Below are positions 52,512 to 61,785 of a stretch of 64,000 nucleotides of DNA, one piece after another (the stretch's first letter is position 1; each line of letters opens with the position of its first letter). Both the position numbers and the translations under genes were made by a program. The stretch is taken from the NCBI RefSeq assembly GCF_050874005.1, contig NZ_JBNMJV010000003.1, positions 1-64,000 on the forward strand. The letters are read 5' to 3'. The DNA is from Huintestinicola sp050874005. GTDB lineage: Bacteria > Bacillota > Clostridia > Oscillospirales > Ruminococcaceae. The notes under the pieces were generated by a model. It did no database searches. It was not told where the DNA came from and worked only from the letters and a program-made list of their open reading frames with translations.

Positions 52512-53886
52512 TATCCGCCGTCTTTCTGACTGAAATTTCAAATATATTTTCGGTGCAGTCTGTGCTTTCGGTGAAAGCAATACTTTCGGGGAAAACTCTT
52601 TCCGCCGCACCGCCGTATTCGCACCAGAAAACCCCTGCCTCGTCCTCCATCACAAGAGCTAAGTTACGCTCTCTTTCGGAAAGCTTCAGGGCATTAAAGT
52701 GCTTTTTCAGCTTAGTGGTGACCCCCCTGTTATGAAAGCAGATCCTGTCGCCGTCACGCTTGTTTCGCAAAGTAACAACACCTTGTATTTTATCACAACT
52801 TACGAGGTGATTTGTTAATTTTCTTTGAACATTGCCGCCCCTTTGCAAAATATCATTGCAAAGTCTCCGAATTATCACCGTTTTATCAAATTCGGGAATG
52901 ACAATCTCGTCATTTTGCAAAAAATCTATCTTTTTTTCAAAGGAAATTTTGTCATATGACGGAAGCGCTGTTATCTCCATAACGCCGCCCATAAATACGG
53001 CAAATACATCTCCTTTAAGCTGGTATTTTGCATTTTTTCCCGATACCATCATACCGTCAAGAATAGAAAGCCGCTCAAAGGAACATTCGATATTTGCCTC
53101 CGACAGCAGTTTTCTGATATATCTTTTCCGCACCGAAGGGGGATATCCGCATATCTCGTTATGGGGAATAGTTTCAAGAAGCTTTTCAAAATATTCCTCG
53201 TCCTCAGCGGCACTTTCAGACAACCGTGAAACCGCCTCGGTAAAATTTTCGTTTATCCCTTCAAGAACGGGAACTACCCTGTGCCTGATGATGTTGCGGG
53301 AATAGTCCTCGGTAAGATTGGTGCTGTCCGTCACATATCCCTGCCCAAGAGATGTAAGAAGAACCTCTATCTCCGCCCTTGTGACCCCAAGGAGCGGACG
53401 GATAATGCTGTCTCTTTTTGGGGGAATGCCCCGAAGCCCACGGATACCTGTGCCACGTGCAAGGTTAAAAATAACAGTCTCGCTGTTGTCCCCCTTGTTG
53501 TGAGCCGTTGCAATAAGAGCACCGCCAAGCTTTTCGGACTCCCTTTCAAAAACCCCGTACCGCAGAATGCGTGCCCCCTCCTCGGTGGACGTGCCCTTTT
53601 CCGCACAATAGCCCTTCACATCAACGTGATAAACGGACAGGGGAATGTCAAGACCTCTGCAAAGCTCCTCGCAGAACCGCATATCCCTGTCGCTTTCCTC
53701 GCCACGCAAACAGTGGTTCACGTGAACGGCAAAAAGGGAAAAACCAAGGTCATTTCGGAGCATTTCGAGAACTCTCAGCAGACAAACGCTGTCCGCCCCG
53801 CCCGAAAGGCAGGCGATCACCCTGCTTCCCCTCGGTATCATACCGTATCGTGAAATAGTTTCACGAACAGTCTCGCAAACGCCCAT
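52489..53886 (-). CDS. tilS: tRNA(Ile)-lysidine synthetase
   Basis: TilS adds lysine to C34 of the AUA-reading isoleucine tRNA. The PP-loop ATP motif SGGADS lies at residues 28-33, with VNHCLRGEESDRD and GHNKGD-type text (ATAHNKGDNSETV) after it. The C-terminal domain is longer than in the short TilS types (about 465 residues in all). ATG 53886 lies one base after the dnaB stop. It overlaps hpt by 23 bases. Confidence 0.95.
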   Translation of the reverse strand: MGVCETVRETISRYGMIPRGSRVIACLSGGADSVCLLRVLEMLRNDLGFSLFAVHVNHCLRGEESDRDMRFCEELCRGLDIPLSVYHVDVKGYCAEKGTSTEEGARILRYGVFERESEKLGGALIATAHNKGDNSETVIFNLARGTGIRGLRGIPPKRDSIIRPLLGVTRAEIEVLLTSLGQGYVTDSTNLTEDYSRNIIRHRVVPVLEGINENFTEAVSRLSESAAEDEEYFEKLLETIPHNEICGYPPSVRKRYIRKLLSEANIECSFERLSILDGMMVSGKNAKYQLKGDVFAVFMGGVMEITALPSYDKISFEKKIDFLQNDEIVIPEFDKTVIIRRLCNDILQRGGNVQRKLTNHLVSCDKIQGVVTLRNKRDGDRICFHNRGVTTKLKKHFNALKLSERERNLALVMEDEAGVFWCEYGGAAERVFPESIAFTESTDCTENIFEISVRKTADNDYRNIK

Positions 53887-53887
53887 A

Positions 53888-55243
53888 TCAGCTTTCAGAC
53901 GGGGCAAACCGTCTGTCCTCGCTGAGGAACAGCGTGTACTGACCGTTCCATCTGAGATTTACCGTACCCGTCTCACCGTGACGGTTTTTCGCCACGATAC
54001 ATTCCGCCAGATTAACGTCCTCCACCTTGTCCTTGTTGTAATAACCGTCACGGTAGAGGAACATAACGATATCCGCATCCTGCTCGATAGAACCGGACTC
54101 ACGAAGGTCTGAAAGCAAAGGTCTCTTGTCGGGACGGGACTCAACGGAACGTGAAAGCTGTGAAAGGGTGATAACAGGCACATTAAGCTCCTTTGCCATA
54201 AGCTTTAACTGTCTTGTAATGTCGGAAATTTCGTTAACACGGTTTTCAATGCGCTTGCTTGAGTTCATCAGCTGTAAATAGTCGATGATAACAAGCCCCA
54301 CGTTTTTAAGACGTCTGAGCTTAGCCTTCATCTGCACAACGGTAATGCCCGCCGTATCGTCAAGATATAAATTCATACCCGCCATTCTGTCAGCGCCCTG
54401 AGCCAGCTTTTCCCAGTCCTTTTCGTCAATGTTGCCCTTGATAAGGTGGTCGCTGTCCACAAGGCTCTCCGCCGACAGCATACGTGTAACAAGCTGTTCC
54501 TTTGACATTTCCAGAGAGAATATGACAACTTCCTTGTCGGCGCTTCTCCTGCATACATTTGCGGCAATGTTCAGCGCAAACGAAGTCTTTCCCATACCGG
54601 GACGGGCAGCAAGGATCAGCAGGTCAGACTTGTTAAGACCGCTTATAACGTTATCCAGATCGGAATATCCGGACTTAGCGCCCTGATATTTCTCCTTGTC
54701 AACGCCGGAAATGCGGTTAAGGTGATCGTAGGTGTCAAGGAGCACCTCGTCCACCTTGGTAAGACCGTCAACCTCCTTGCCCTGCCTGATGTCATATATC
54801 ATCTGCTCTGCGGAATCAAGTATCACCGAAGCAGGCTCGGAAGCCTCCGTGCAGTTTTCGATAATGTTTTTTGCAGCCTCAACAAGAGAGCGGAGATAAT
54901 ACTTTTCCTCAACTATCTTGCAGTAGCTTTCGATGTTCGCAAGGGTGGGAACGCCCTCCATAATGGCGGCAAGGTATTCCTTACCCGAGCCTGAATCCTC
55001 GAAAACGCCCTCTCTGACAGCCTCGTCAAGAACGGTGATGATGTCCGAATTTACGCCAAGGGTAAAAAGCCTTATGATAATTGCAAAAAGCTGCCTGTGC
55101 TTTGAAACATAGAAGCTTTCGGGTTTGACATAGTTCATCACCGTGCCTAAAAGCTCCGAATCCATAAGCACAGCGCCAAGAACGGTCTGTTCCGCCTCAA
55201 CGCTGTGGGGCATTTCACGCCCTGCTATCTCTTCAAGATCCAT
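53888..55243 (-). CDS. dnaB: Replicative DNA helicase DnaB/DnaC
   Basis: The 451-residue protein has the N-terminal helicase-loader domain (MPHSVEAEQTVLGAVLMDSE) and the RecA-like domain with Walker A (ARPGMGKTSF) and Walker B (LVIIDYLQLM), then LSQLSRSVE and the arginine region (VAKNRHGETGTV). It is the hexameric helicase at the fork (called DnaC in Bacillus). It follows rplI by nine bases, as in many Firmicutes. Confidence 0.95.
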   Translation of the reverse strand: MDLEEIAGREMPHSVEAEQTVLGAVLMDSELLGTVMNYVKPESFYVSKHRQLFAIIIRLFTLGVNSDIITVLDEAVREGVFEDSGSGKEYLAAIMEGVPTLANIESYCKIVEEKYYLRSLVEAAKNIIENCTEASEPASVILDSAEQMIYDIRQGKEVDGLTKVDEVLLDTYDHLNRISGVDKEKYQGAKSGYSDLDNVISGLNKSDLLILAARPGMGKTSFALNIAANVCRRSADKEVVIFSLEMSKEQLVTRMLSAESLVDSDHLIKGNIDEKDWEKLAQGADRMAGMNLYLDDTAGITVVQMKAKLRRLKNVGLVIIDYLQLMNSSKRIENRVNEISDITRQLKLMAKELNVPVITLSQLSRSVESRPDKRPLLSDLRESGSIEQDADIVMFLYRDGYYNKDKVEDVNLAECIVAKNRHGETGTVNLRWNGQYTLFLSEDRRFAPSES

Positions 55244-55252
55244 ATGGACACC

Positions 55253-55699
55253 TTATTCCTCGACCACGTTAACAGTGATCTTTTCGGAGATGCCGGGGTG
55301 AAGCTTGACCTCTGCGGAGTAACCTCCGAAAGCCTTTATTTCGGAGCTGAGAGCAATTTTCTTCTTCTCAACGGTAACGCCCAGCTGCTGTGAAACAGCC
55401 TCAGCCACGTGAGAAGCGGTAACAGCGCCGAAGAGCTTTCCGCCCGCACCTGCCTTAGCCTTTATGACAACATTCTTGCCCTTGAGCTTGGCAGCATTGT
55501 CAAGAGCCTCCTGACGAGCCACATCAGCCTTGTGCTGCTCGGAAGACTTTTTTCCTGCAAGGTCGGACATATTCTTTGCGCTTGCCTCTACAGCAAGACC
55601 CTTTCCGATAAGGAAATTTCTTGCGTAGCCGTCGGAGACCTCTTTTACCTCGCCCTTTTTGCCGGAGCCCTTAACGTCCTGTAAAAAAATTACCTTCAT
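55253..55699 (-). CDS. rplI: 50S ribosomal protein L9
   Basis: L9 bridges the L1 stalk and neighbouring ribosomes. The N-terminal domain reads MKVIFLQDVKGSGKKGEVKEVSDGYARNFLIG, followed by a long helix and the C-terminal domain. The 148-residue length is normal. Start is ATG 55699, after GGAGG; an upstream ATG at 55714 is not needed. Confidence 0.95.
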   Translation of the reverse strand: MKVIFLQDVKGSGKKGEVKEVSDGYARNFLIGKGLAVEASAKNMSDLAGKKSSEQHKADVARQEALDNAAKLKGKNVVIKAKAGAGGKLFGAVTASHVAEAVSQQLGVTVEKKKIALSSEIKAFGGYSAEVKLHPGISEKITVNVVEE

Positions 55700-55730
55700 A
55701 GTGATTACCTCCAAAAATATTTATAAAGTA

Positions 55731-56495
55731 TCAGATGCGTCTGTTCATACAAACGCTTTCTCTGTTGATATCGATCACAAGCTGGGAAAAGTCTGTGACC
55801 GTTTCCCCGAAAAGCCGCAGAAACAGCTCATTTCCGCCCTTTTCTTTCTTGAAATTCATCTCGTCCTCATACATCGGTATAAGGCATAGGAGATTGATGT
55901 ATGCCCCGTCCTCCGTGCGGAAATTATTCAGCCTGTCGCCATATTTTCCTCCGAAGTCCCTCTCGTCCGAGTGAAGAAAGACCGCCGAGCAGAAGCCTGT
56001 GTTGTCCGCAAAGGGAGTGTTCTCCTCGGTAAACTGGAGAGAATGCATACTTCCGAGACAGCTTTTGCATTGATGAGGATACCTTGCCGCCTGTTTAAGA
56101 ACGGTAATGACCCACAAATACCTCGCAGTCTCAGCTTTGTCCCCGAACCCGTCGAATTTCCAGTCGGGGGGCAGCAGACAGTAAAGCTCAGCTCTCTCGT
56201 TTATCTTCCTCTCGTCCCAGGAGCATTCCTTGGGGAGCGTCATAGGAAGGTCGCTCATTCCCGTGGTAAAGAGCAGATAGAAGTTCCGCTTTTCGCTTGG
56301 GGGAACGATATGAACATCAATGTGAACAAAGTCCGACATCAGCTCATGAAAAACTCTTGCTTCATCAGGCTTATATTCAAACACATCTGCGAAATGCTTT
56401 TCTATCTCTTCAAGATACAGCGTGGGAGCCACCTTGCCCGTGAGCCGTTTTACAGCTCCTGCGGCAGAGAAGAAAAGCTTTGAAAAAATACCCAT
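55731..56495 (-). CDS. SUFU (suppressor of fused)-domain protein
   Basis: This 254-residue protein has text typical of bacterial SUFU-domain proteins (HIDVHIVPPSEKRNFYLLFTTGMSD, then WVITVLKQAARYPHQ and INLLCLIPMYEDEMNF). In bacteria these are often immunity-like or of unknown role. Here it lies inside the gdpP-rplI-dnaB operon between gdpP and rplI. That the chromosome keeps it in a housekeeping operon suggests a core function, but I cannot name it. The short N-terminal hydrophobic part (KLFFSAAGAVKRL) is not a clear signal. Confidence 0.7.
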   Translation of the reverse strand: MGIFSKLFFSAAGAVKRLTGKVAPTLYLEEIEKHFADVFEYKPDEARVFHELMSDFVHIDVHIVPPSEKRNFYLLFTTGMSDLPMTLPKECSWDERKINERAELYCLLPPDWKFDGFGDKAETARYLWVITVLKQAARYPHQCKSCLGSMHSLQFTEENTPFADNTGFCSAVFLHSDERDFGGKYGDRLNNFRTEDGAYINLLCLIPMYEDEMNFKKEKGGNELFLRLFGETVTDFSQLVIDINRESVCMNRRI

Positions 56496-56530
56496 TAAGA
56501 TCAGTCCTCAGTAATATAAAACCGCCGCAC

Positions 56531-58690
56531 TCAAATAGACTTCATAGCGGAGTCATATTCGTCAAGAGCGTTTCTGAGCATACCGCAGACATCTTCAAGG
56601 GACTTGTTTTTAATATCCACAGCCGCCATAGTGATGTGACCGCCGCCGCCCAGACGCTTAACGATATCCTGCACATTTGCGCCGCCGCTTACGGTGCCGT
56701 AGGAGCGGGCGGAAATCTTGATGTTATTGTCATTTGTCCTGAAAACGGCAAAGCTTGCCTTGATGTTCAGCGTGTTCAGCAGCTGGTCTGCCGCCTGAGC
56801 CGCCGCCACCTTGATAATGCCCGCCTTTTTGTCTGCAGCATATGATACCGCCGCCTTGTCAAGATCTGCTCCCGAGAGAAGCACGCCGTTTTGTGAGCTG
56901 CGCTCGGAAACTATTCTTCTGGCAGTCTCAAGCTCGTCGTCATTTATCAGACTATATTCCTTGAAAGTGTCCTCGCCGAGACAGGTAATTGCATAGTTGT
57001 TGTAATTTTCCGTGCCCTCCACCAGCTTTGACCGCAGCTTGTCAATGTCAAAGGAATTTGCAAACAGGAGCTTTACGGATACAGGGTCAGCGCCAAGGTC
57101 CTTGAGATAAGCCGCCGCTTCAAAGGTCCGCACACCGGTTTTCATAACAAAATCCTTTGTGTCAAGGGTAATGCCCGAAAGCAGAGCGTCTGCATAGTAG
57201 CAGGACAGCTTGTTTTTAAGATTGTTGTATCTGATGACCTCTGTGACTATTTCGCTGGCAGATGAAGCCTCCGAGTCGTGGTAGCGGTCGATGAAATTGT
57301 CGATAGGACATTGAGTCTGAATGTGGTGGTCAATGTAAATGACCTTTGCAGCCTTCTCATATATAGCAGGGCTGTCGATATTACGCTTGCCGTTTGTGTC
57401 AACGATAATTACGAGAGTGTCCTCTGTGATAAGCTCAAGAGCGTCCTCCTCGGAAATGAAAAGCTCCTTCGCCTCATTTTCGATATTGGCATAAAGACGT
57501 TCAATGAGGGACATAGCAAGGGTGGTCTCACGGTTAACATATACGTAAGCGGAAAATCCCAGAGCACGCAGAGCGCCGCCGAGACCGGAAGCTGCACCCA
57601 CAGCGTCCATATCGCTGAAATTGTGACCCATAATGATGATCTTGTCCGAGGCTTTTGCGTGATCTTTCAGCCTGTCGCTGAAAAGCTTGACCTTGGACTG
57701 GGAATTTACCTCGGTTTTTGTGGAAGCGCCGCCGTAGGAAACATAGCTTGTGTCATTATTGCTGCTTTTGATAACAACGTGGTCTCCGCCCTGCTTCTGG
57801 GAAACGCTGAGAGCGCTGCGTGCGATCTCCTCGCTTTCCCTGAGACTGTTTCCGCCCCTGCCTATGCCCATAGAAAGGGAAACGTGAGTGCGTTCGGAAA
57901 CGTGAATGCTGTGCATTTCTTCAAGGAGAGCAAGATAATCCTTTTCCTCCATATGCTTCAGCTCTTTTTCGCTGAGAATAGCGAAATACTTGTCATCAGA
58001 CAGCTTCTTTAAAAGACCGTTGTGCTTTTCCACAAATTTCTCGGCGATCTTGTCGATCTTGATAACGACCTCGCTTCGTTTGGAGTCCTTCTCGTAGGAG
58101 AACAGCTCGTCGTACTCGTCAATAAGCAGGAGAGCCACATAATTTCTGCTGTCCTCCGCTTCCTCTCTGAGAATGTGTGCTTCGCTGAGATCCTTGAAAA
58201 AGAGAAAGGTAAAATATCTGCCCGTCTCACCCGTGTTTACTGCGGTAAAGTATTCCACACGGTAATGTTCCCACTCAAAGGTTTTCATTTCCCCGTTGCT
58301 GTCGGCAGTCAGGCTGTTCACATCAATAGGCGCACCCAGCATTTTAAGGTCTTTCAGTTCGGGGAGCAGCTCTGCCGCCCCCTTGGTCTTTGCCCTTACC
58401 GTTCCCGTCTCGTCCGCAACAATGGCAGGGATAGGGCAGTATTTCATAAAGTAGCGGCTTACGGTGGAGGTGTCGTCGGGCGAATCATCGGCTTTCTTTT
58501 TAGCCTCCTCAAGCTCCTTTTCGTTCTGCATAAAGAGTATCAGATAAGCAATACCGATAAGAGAAGTAATGCAGAGAGATATCCAGAACCTTACCTCACC
58601 GCCGCCAAGTATGCCGAATGCACAGTAAAGCGATGAAGCCACAAGAAGCATAGACACCAGCTTAAACAAATTCCTGCTTTTGCCCGTCAT
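56531..58690 (-). CDS. gdpP: Cyclic-di-AMP phosphodiesterase GdpP
   Basis: GdpP hydrolyses c-di-AMP. Two membrane helices (FKLVSMLLVASSLYCAFGIL and WISLCITSLIGIAYLILFM) precede a PAS-like and a degenerate GGDEF domain. The DHH/DHHA1 domain has GHNFSDMDAVGAA (the usual His replaced by Asn after GH is normal: GHxxxDxDA), YIDHH and GGGGHITMAA. Start is ATG 58690 (719 residues) after AAAGGCGGG; a TTG at 58732 is rejected. It sits in the standard gdpP-rplI order. Confidence 0.9.
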   Translation of the reverse strand: MTGKSRNLFKLVSMLLVASSLYCAFGILGGGEVRFWISLCITSLIGIAYLILFMQNEKELEEAKKKADDSPDDTSTVSRYFMKYCPIPAIVADETGTVRAKTKGAAELLPELKDLKMLGAPIDVNSLTADSNGEMKTFEWEHYRVEYFTAVNTGETGRYFTFLFFKDLSEAHILREEAEDSRNYVALLLIDEYDELFSYEKDSKRSEVVIKIDKIAEKFVEKHNGLLKKLSDDKYFAILSEKELKHMEEKDYLALLEEMHSIHVSERTHVSLSMGIGRGGNSLRESEEIARSALSVSQKQGGDHVVIKSSNNDTSYVSYGGASTKTEVNSQSKVKLFSDRLKDHAKASDKIIIMGHNFSDMDAVGAASGLGGALRALGFSAYVYVNRETTLAMSLIERLYANIENEAKELFISEEDALELITEDTLVIIVDTNGKRNIDSPAIYEKAAKVIYIDHHIQTQCPIDNFIDRYHDSEASSASEIVTEVIRYNNLKNKLSCYYADALLSGITLDTKDFVMKTGVRTFEAAAYLKDLGADPVSVKLLFANSFDIDKLRSKLVEGTENYNNYAITCLGEDTFKEYSLINDDELETARRIVSERSSQNGVLLSGADLDKAAVSYAADKKAGIIKVAAAQAADQLLNTLNIKASFAVFRTNDNNIKISARSYGTVSGGANVQDIVKRLGGGGHITMAAVDIKNKSLEDVCGMLRNALDEYDSAMKSI

Positions 58691-58718
58691 TTTAACCACC
58701 CGCCTTTTTATATCTTTC

Positions 58719-61010
58719 TCATATCTCCTCAATGATAGGGAGTATCATAGGATTGCGCTTTGTTTTCATATAGATATAGTCGCTGAGGGAGTCTCTGAGA
58801 CCCGACTTGATGCTGTTCCAGTCTCTCACGCCGCCGGACAGGCAGGACTCGAGAGTCTTTCTGAGGATATCCCTTGCAGCCTCCATCATCTCCTCGTTTT
58901 CCCTCACGTAAACGAAGCCTCTTGAGAGAATGTCGGGACCTGCGAGAATGGTGCCGCTTTCGCTTTCAATGGTGGCGACCACAACGATAAGACCGTCCTC
59001 CGCAAGATGCTTTCTGTCTCTGAGAACAATGGAGCCAACGTCGCCCACGCCCAGACCGTCCACAAGCACTCTGCCTGCCTGGACCTTGCCCGTAACGCCA
59101 ATGTTAACGCCGTCAGTCTCGATAACATCACCAATAGAGCCGATTATAACATTGCTCTCGGGAATGCCCATAGAGTATGCAAGAGCAGCACTCTTTTTAA
59201 GGTGCTTGTACTCGCCGTGAACGGGAATGAAGAAACGGGGACGGGTGAGAGACATAATAAGCTTTATCTCCTCCTGACAAGCGTGACCCGAAACGTGAAC
59301 GTCATACATAGACTCGTAAATGACCTCAGCACCTGCTTTAAGCAGCTCGTTGACAACCTTTGTAACGTACTTCTCGTTTCCGGGGATTGGGTTGGCGCTG
59401 ATGATGATATAGTCCATCGGAGTAATGGTAACGCTTCTGTGCTCATTCATCGCCATTCTTGTAAGAGCGGACATAGGCTCGCCCTGACTGCCTGTGGTGA
59501 TGAGAACTATCTTCTCGGGGGGATACTTGTTCATCGTGTCAATGTCGATGATAACGCCCTCGGGAACGGAAAGGTAGCCAAGCTCCATAGCGGTGGAAAT
59601 AACGTTCAGCATACTTCTGCCGAAAACAGCCACCTTTCTGTCGCTGCTCACAGCCTTGTTGATTATCTGCTGAATGCGGTGAATGTTTGAAGCAAAGGTG
59701 GCAATGATTATCCTCTTGCCCTCAGCCTTAGCAAAAAGCTTTTCAAAGGATTCGCCCACAGTGCGCTCGGAAGCGGTGTGACCGGGTCTTTCCGCATTGG
59801 TGGAGTCGGACATAAGAGCGAGAACGCCCCTGTTTCCAAGCTCGCCGAACCTTGCCAGGTCGATAATGCCTCCCTCAATGGGAGTAAAGTCCACCTTGAA
59901 GTCGCCTGTGTGGATAACAATGCCCGCAGGTGTGTGGATAGCCAGACCCACAGCGTCGGGAATGGAGTGATTAACTCTTATGAATTCCACCGCCATACAG
60001 CCCATCTTGACAGTCTGACGGGGAGTAACAACATTGAGCTTAGCCTGTCCCATAAGGTTATGCTCCTTGAGCTTGCCCTCGATAAGACCGATGGTAAGAC
60101 GTGTAGCATAAACAGGAATGTTGCATTTTTTCAGAAGATAAGCAAGCGACCCGATGTGGTCCTCGTGACCGTGAGTAATAACGATACCCCTTACCTTGGA
60201 GATGTTCTGCTCCACATAGGAAAAATCGGGGATAACAAGGTCAACGCCGGGCATATCGCTGTCGGGAAATGCAAGACCGCAGTCCACAATGAACATATCA
60301 TTGCCGCACTCAAAAACGGTCATATTCTTGCCGATCTCGTTGAGACCGCCAAGAGGGATAATTTTCAGAGGAGTGCGCTTTACCGCCCTGTGATTGGAGT
60401 GATAGCAGCCGAAGTCCTCCTGAGCAGGTACCTCGGGAACATTTTCCCCGGGAACGGCAGGGGGATTGTAGCTTCTGCGCTGATATCTGCTGCTTGACTG
60501 ATATCTGCTTTCATCACGGTAGTTGTTTCTTGGATAGGATTTTTCGTAGCTTCTTTCAAAGGAGGTCTTTTCAAAAACGGAAGTATCGGCAGCAGGCTTG
60601 TCAGAGGTCTGCTCGGGTGATCTGTAGGGCTTGGTGTACTGCCTGTCATAGCTTCTGTTGTCATATGAGCGGTTATTGTAGCTTCTGTTATTGTTGTAAT
60701 AGGGCTTGTTGTTATTGTAGTTTTTGTAAGGTCTGCGCTGCTCATAGGGACGGCTCTCGCCCTGAGAGTCCGACTGAGAAGCGGTACGGGGAGCACCCGA
60801 GCTCTGCTGTCTGTCGAAGCTTTCGGGAGAAACTCCTCTGGGGGGGAGCATAGGTCTGCGCTGATTGTAGGTGCGCTTGTTGTTCTGATAGCTGTTGTAG
60901 CGCCTGTTTTCGGAGGGAGCGGAGGTTTCTTTCCTCTCGCCCTTGGGAGCGATCTTTTCACCGTATTCGTTTACTGTGGGCTCATTTTCATTGTTTCGGT
61001 TTTCAGCCAA
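58719..61010 (-). CDS. rnj: Ribonuclease J with long disordered N-terminal extension
   Basis: RNase J is the 5'-exo- and endonuclease of Gram-positive mRNA decay. The metallo-beta-lactamase core shows THGHEDHIGSL and later VSGHACQEE, with the beta-CASP and C-terminal domains complete. Residues 1-210 form an extension rich in Tyr, Asn, Arg, Gln and Ser, with NNNRSYNNRSYDNRSYDR-type repeats. Normal RNase J has about 555 residues; this one has 763. Start is TTG 61010 after ATGAGGTAAACAAAA. The leader is about 550 bases and is preceded by two promoters. Confidence 0.9.
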   Translation of the reverse strand: MAENRNNENEPTVNEYGEKIAPKGERKETSAPSENRRYNSYQNNKRTYNQRRPMLPPRGVSPESFDRQQSSGAPRTASQSDSQGESRPYEQRRPYKNYNNNKPYYNNNRSYNNRSYDNRSYDRQYTKPYRSPEQTSDKPAADTSVFEKTSFERSYEKSYPRNNYRDESRYQSSSRYQRRSYNPPAVPGENVPEVPAQEDFGCYHSNHRAVKRTPLKIIPLGGLNEIGKNMTVFECGNDMFIVDCGLAFPDSDMPGVDLVIPDFSYVEQNISKVRGIVITHGHEDHIGSLAYLLKKCNIPVYATRLTIGLIEGKLKEHNLMGQAKLNVVTPRQTVKMGCMAVEFIRVNHSIPDAVGLAIHTPAGIVIHTGDFKVDFTPIEGGIIDLARFGELGNRGVLALMSDSTNAERPGHTASERTVGESFEKLFAKAEGKRIIIATFASNIHRIQQIINKAVSSDRKVAVFGRSMLNVISTAMELGYLSVPEGVIIDIDTMNKYPPEKIVLITTGSQGEPMSALTRMAMNEHRSVTITPMDYIIISANPIPGNEKYVTKVVNELLKAGAEVIYESMYDVHVSGHACQEEIKLIMSLTRPRFFIPVHGEYKHLKKSAALAYSMGIPESNVIIGSIGDVIETDGVNIGVTGKVQAGRVLVDGLGVGDVGSIVLRDRKHLAEDGLIVVVATIESESGTILAGPDILSRGFVYVRENEEMMEAARDILRKTLESCLSGGVRDWNSIKSGLRDSLSDYIYMKTKRNPMILPIIEEI

Positions 61011-61563
61011 TTTTGTTTACCTCATTTCATCAAATAATACCATTGTTTTCCCGATAAATTCTGCTTCGGGATCTGTGAATTGTAAAGTTATTGTGTGGAC
61101 AAGCGCTTCGGAGAATATAATATTTTTATAATAAGCCGTCCCATAAAAATTAAGATCGTCTGTATTTATCCGAGTCCATATGCCTTTTAACGGCAAGCCC
61201 ATTTTCGGCGGTAAGAGAAACAGACGGGAGCGTAAACGGCATTTTCTGTTTTTTGTAAGATCATTTGGGAATGTGAAAAAAAGAATTACAGAATAAGCGG
61301 TATGCAGCAAGCCGCATAAACGGTATGGGGCAGGCCCCCTGCCTGCCGAAAAAATATCCGACCGTTCTTTTTCAAAACACAAGCGCCCGCTGATTTTCTG
61401 CCGTAAAAAAATTTCCGAAAGCGGCAGATGTATATTTTTTCCGTTTCACCCGACTATATCGGGCGGTATTCCTTTTGCGGCGCAATTTTCAAACATTTCA
61501 GCAACGTCCCAAAGACCGGGTAAACAGTCTCCGTGCGTGGTCCGAACACAATAATTAAAATTA
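61011..61563 (-). other. Long leader region of the RNase J operon
   Basis: About 550 transcribed bases separate the nearer promoter from the RNase J start. They contain several potential hairpins (CCCGA/TCGGG near 61450, GGCAGGC/GCCTGCC near 61340). A reading frame from 61382 to 61017 could encode 121 residues and ends in ATG AGG TAA, overlapping the RNase J ribosome site, but its sequence looks unlike a known protein. A small upstream peptide with translational coupling is possible, with low confidence. Confidence 0.45.
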
Positions 61564-61592
61564 TTATACCCCATCTGCGTCATATTGTCAAG
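61564..61592 (-). promoter_or_regulatory. Perfect consensus promoter P2 of the RNase J operon
   Basis: On the minus strand TTGACA (61592-61587) and TATAAT (61569-61564) are 17 bases apart. Confidence 0.85.
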
Positions 61593-61660
61593 ACGAATTC
61601 TGTAAACTTATGGCGACAACTCAAAAAAATCTGCACCGCCCAAAATGGGGGATATAACAT

Positions 61661-61689
61661 ATTATAGCACATTTGTATCTATTTGTCAA
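61661..61689 (-). promoter_or_regulatory. Perfect consensus promoter P1 of the RNase J operon
   Basis: On the minus strand TTGACA (61689-61684) and TATAAT (61666-61661) are 17 bases apart. It lies 97 bases upstream of P2, so the long operon has two tandem perfect promoters. Confidence 0.85.
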
Positions 61690-61738
61690 GTGGTTTTAGA
61701 AAATTTGTTTTATTATACAAAGCCTTTCGGACAAACGG

Positions 61739-61773
61739 AAAAAATATCCGGAAAAGAATGCACTCTTTTCCGG
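61739..61773 (-). terminator. Terminator of the MATE operon
   Basis: CCGGAAAAGA and TCTTTTCCGG form a perfect 10-base stem. On the minus strand it is followed by ATATTTTTT. It lies a few bases past the MATE stop and upstream of P1. Confidence 0.85.
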
Positions 61774-61785
61774 GTATAAAGTCTA

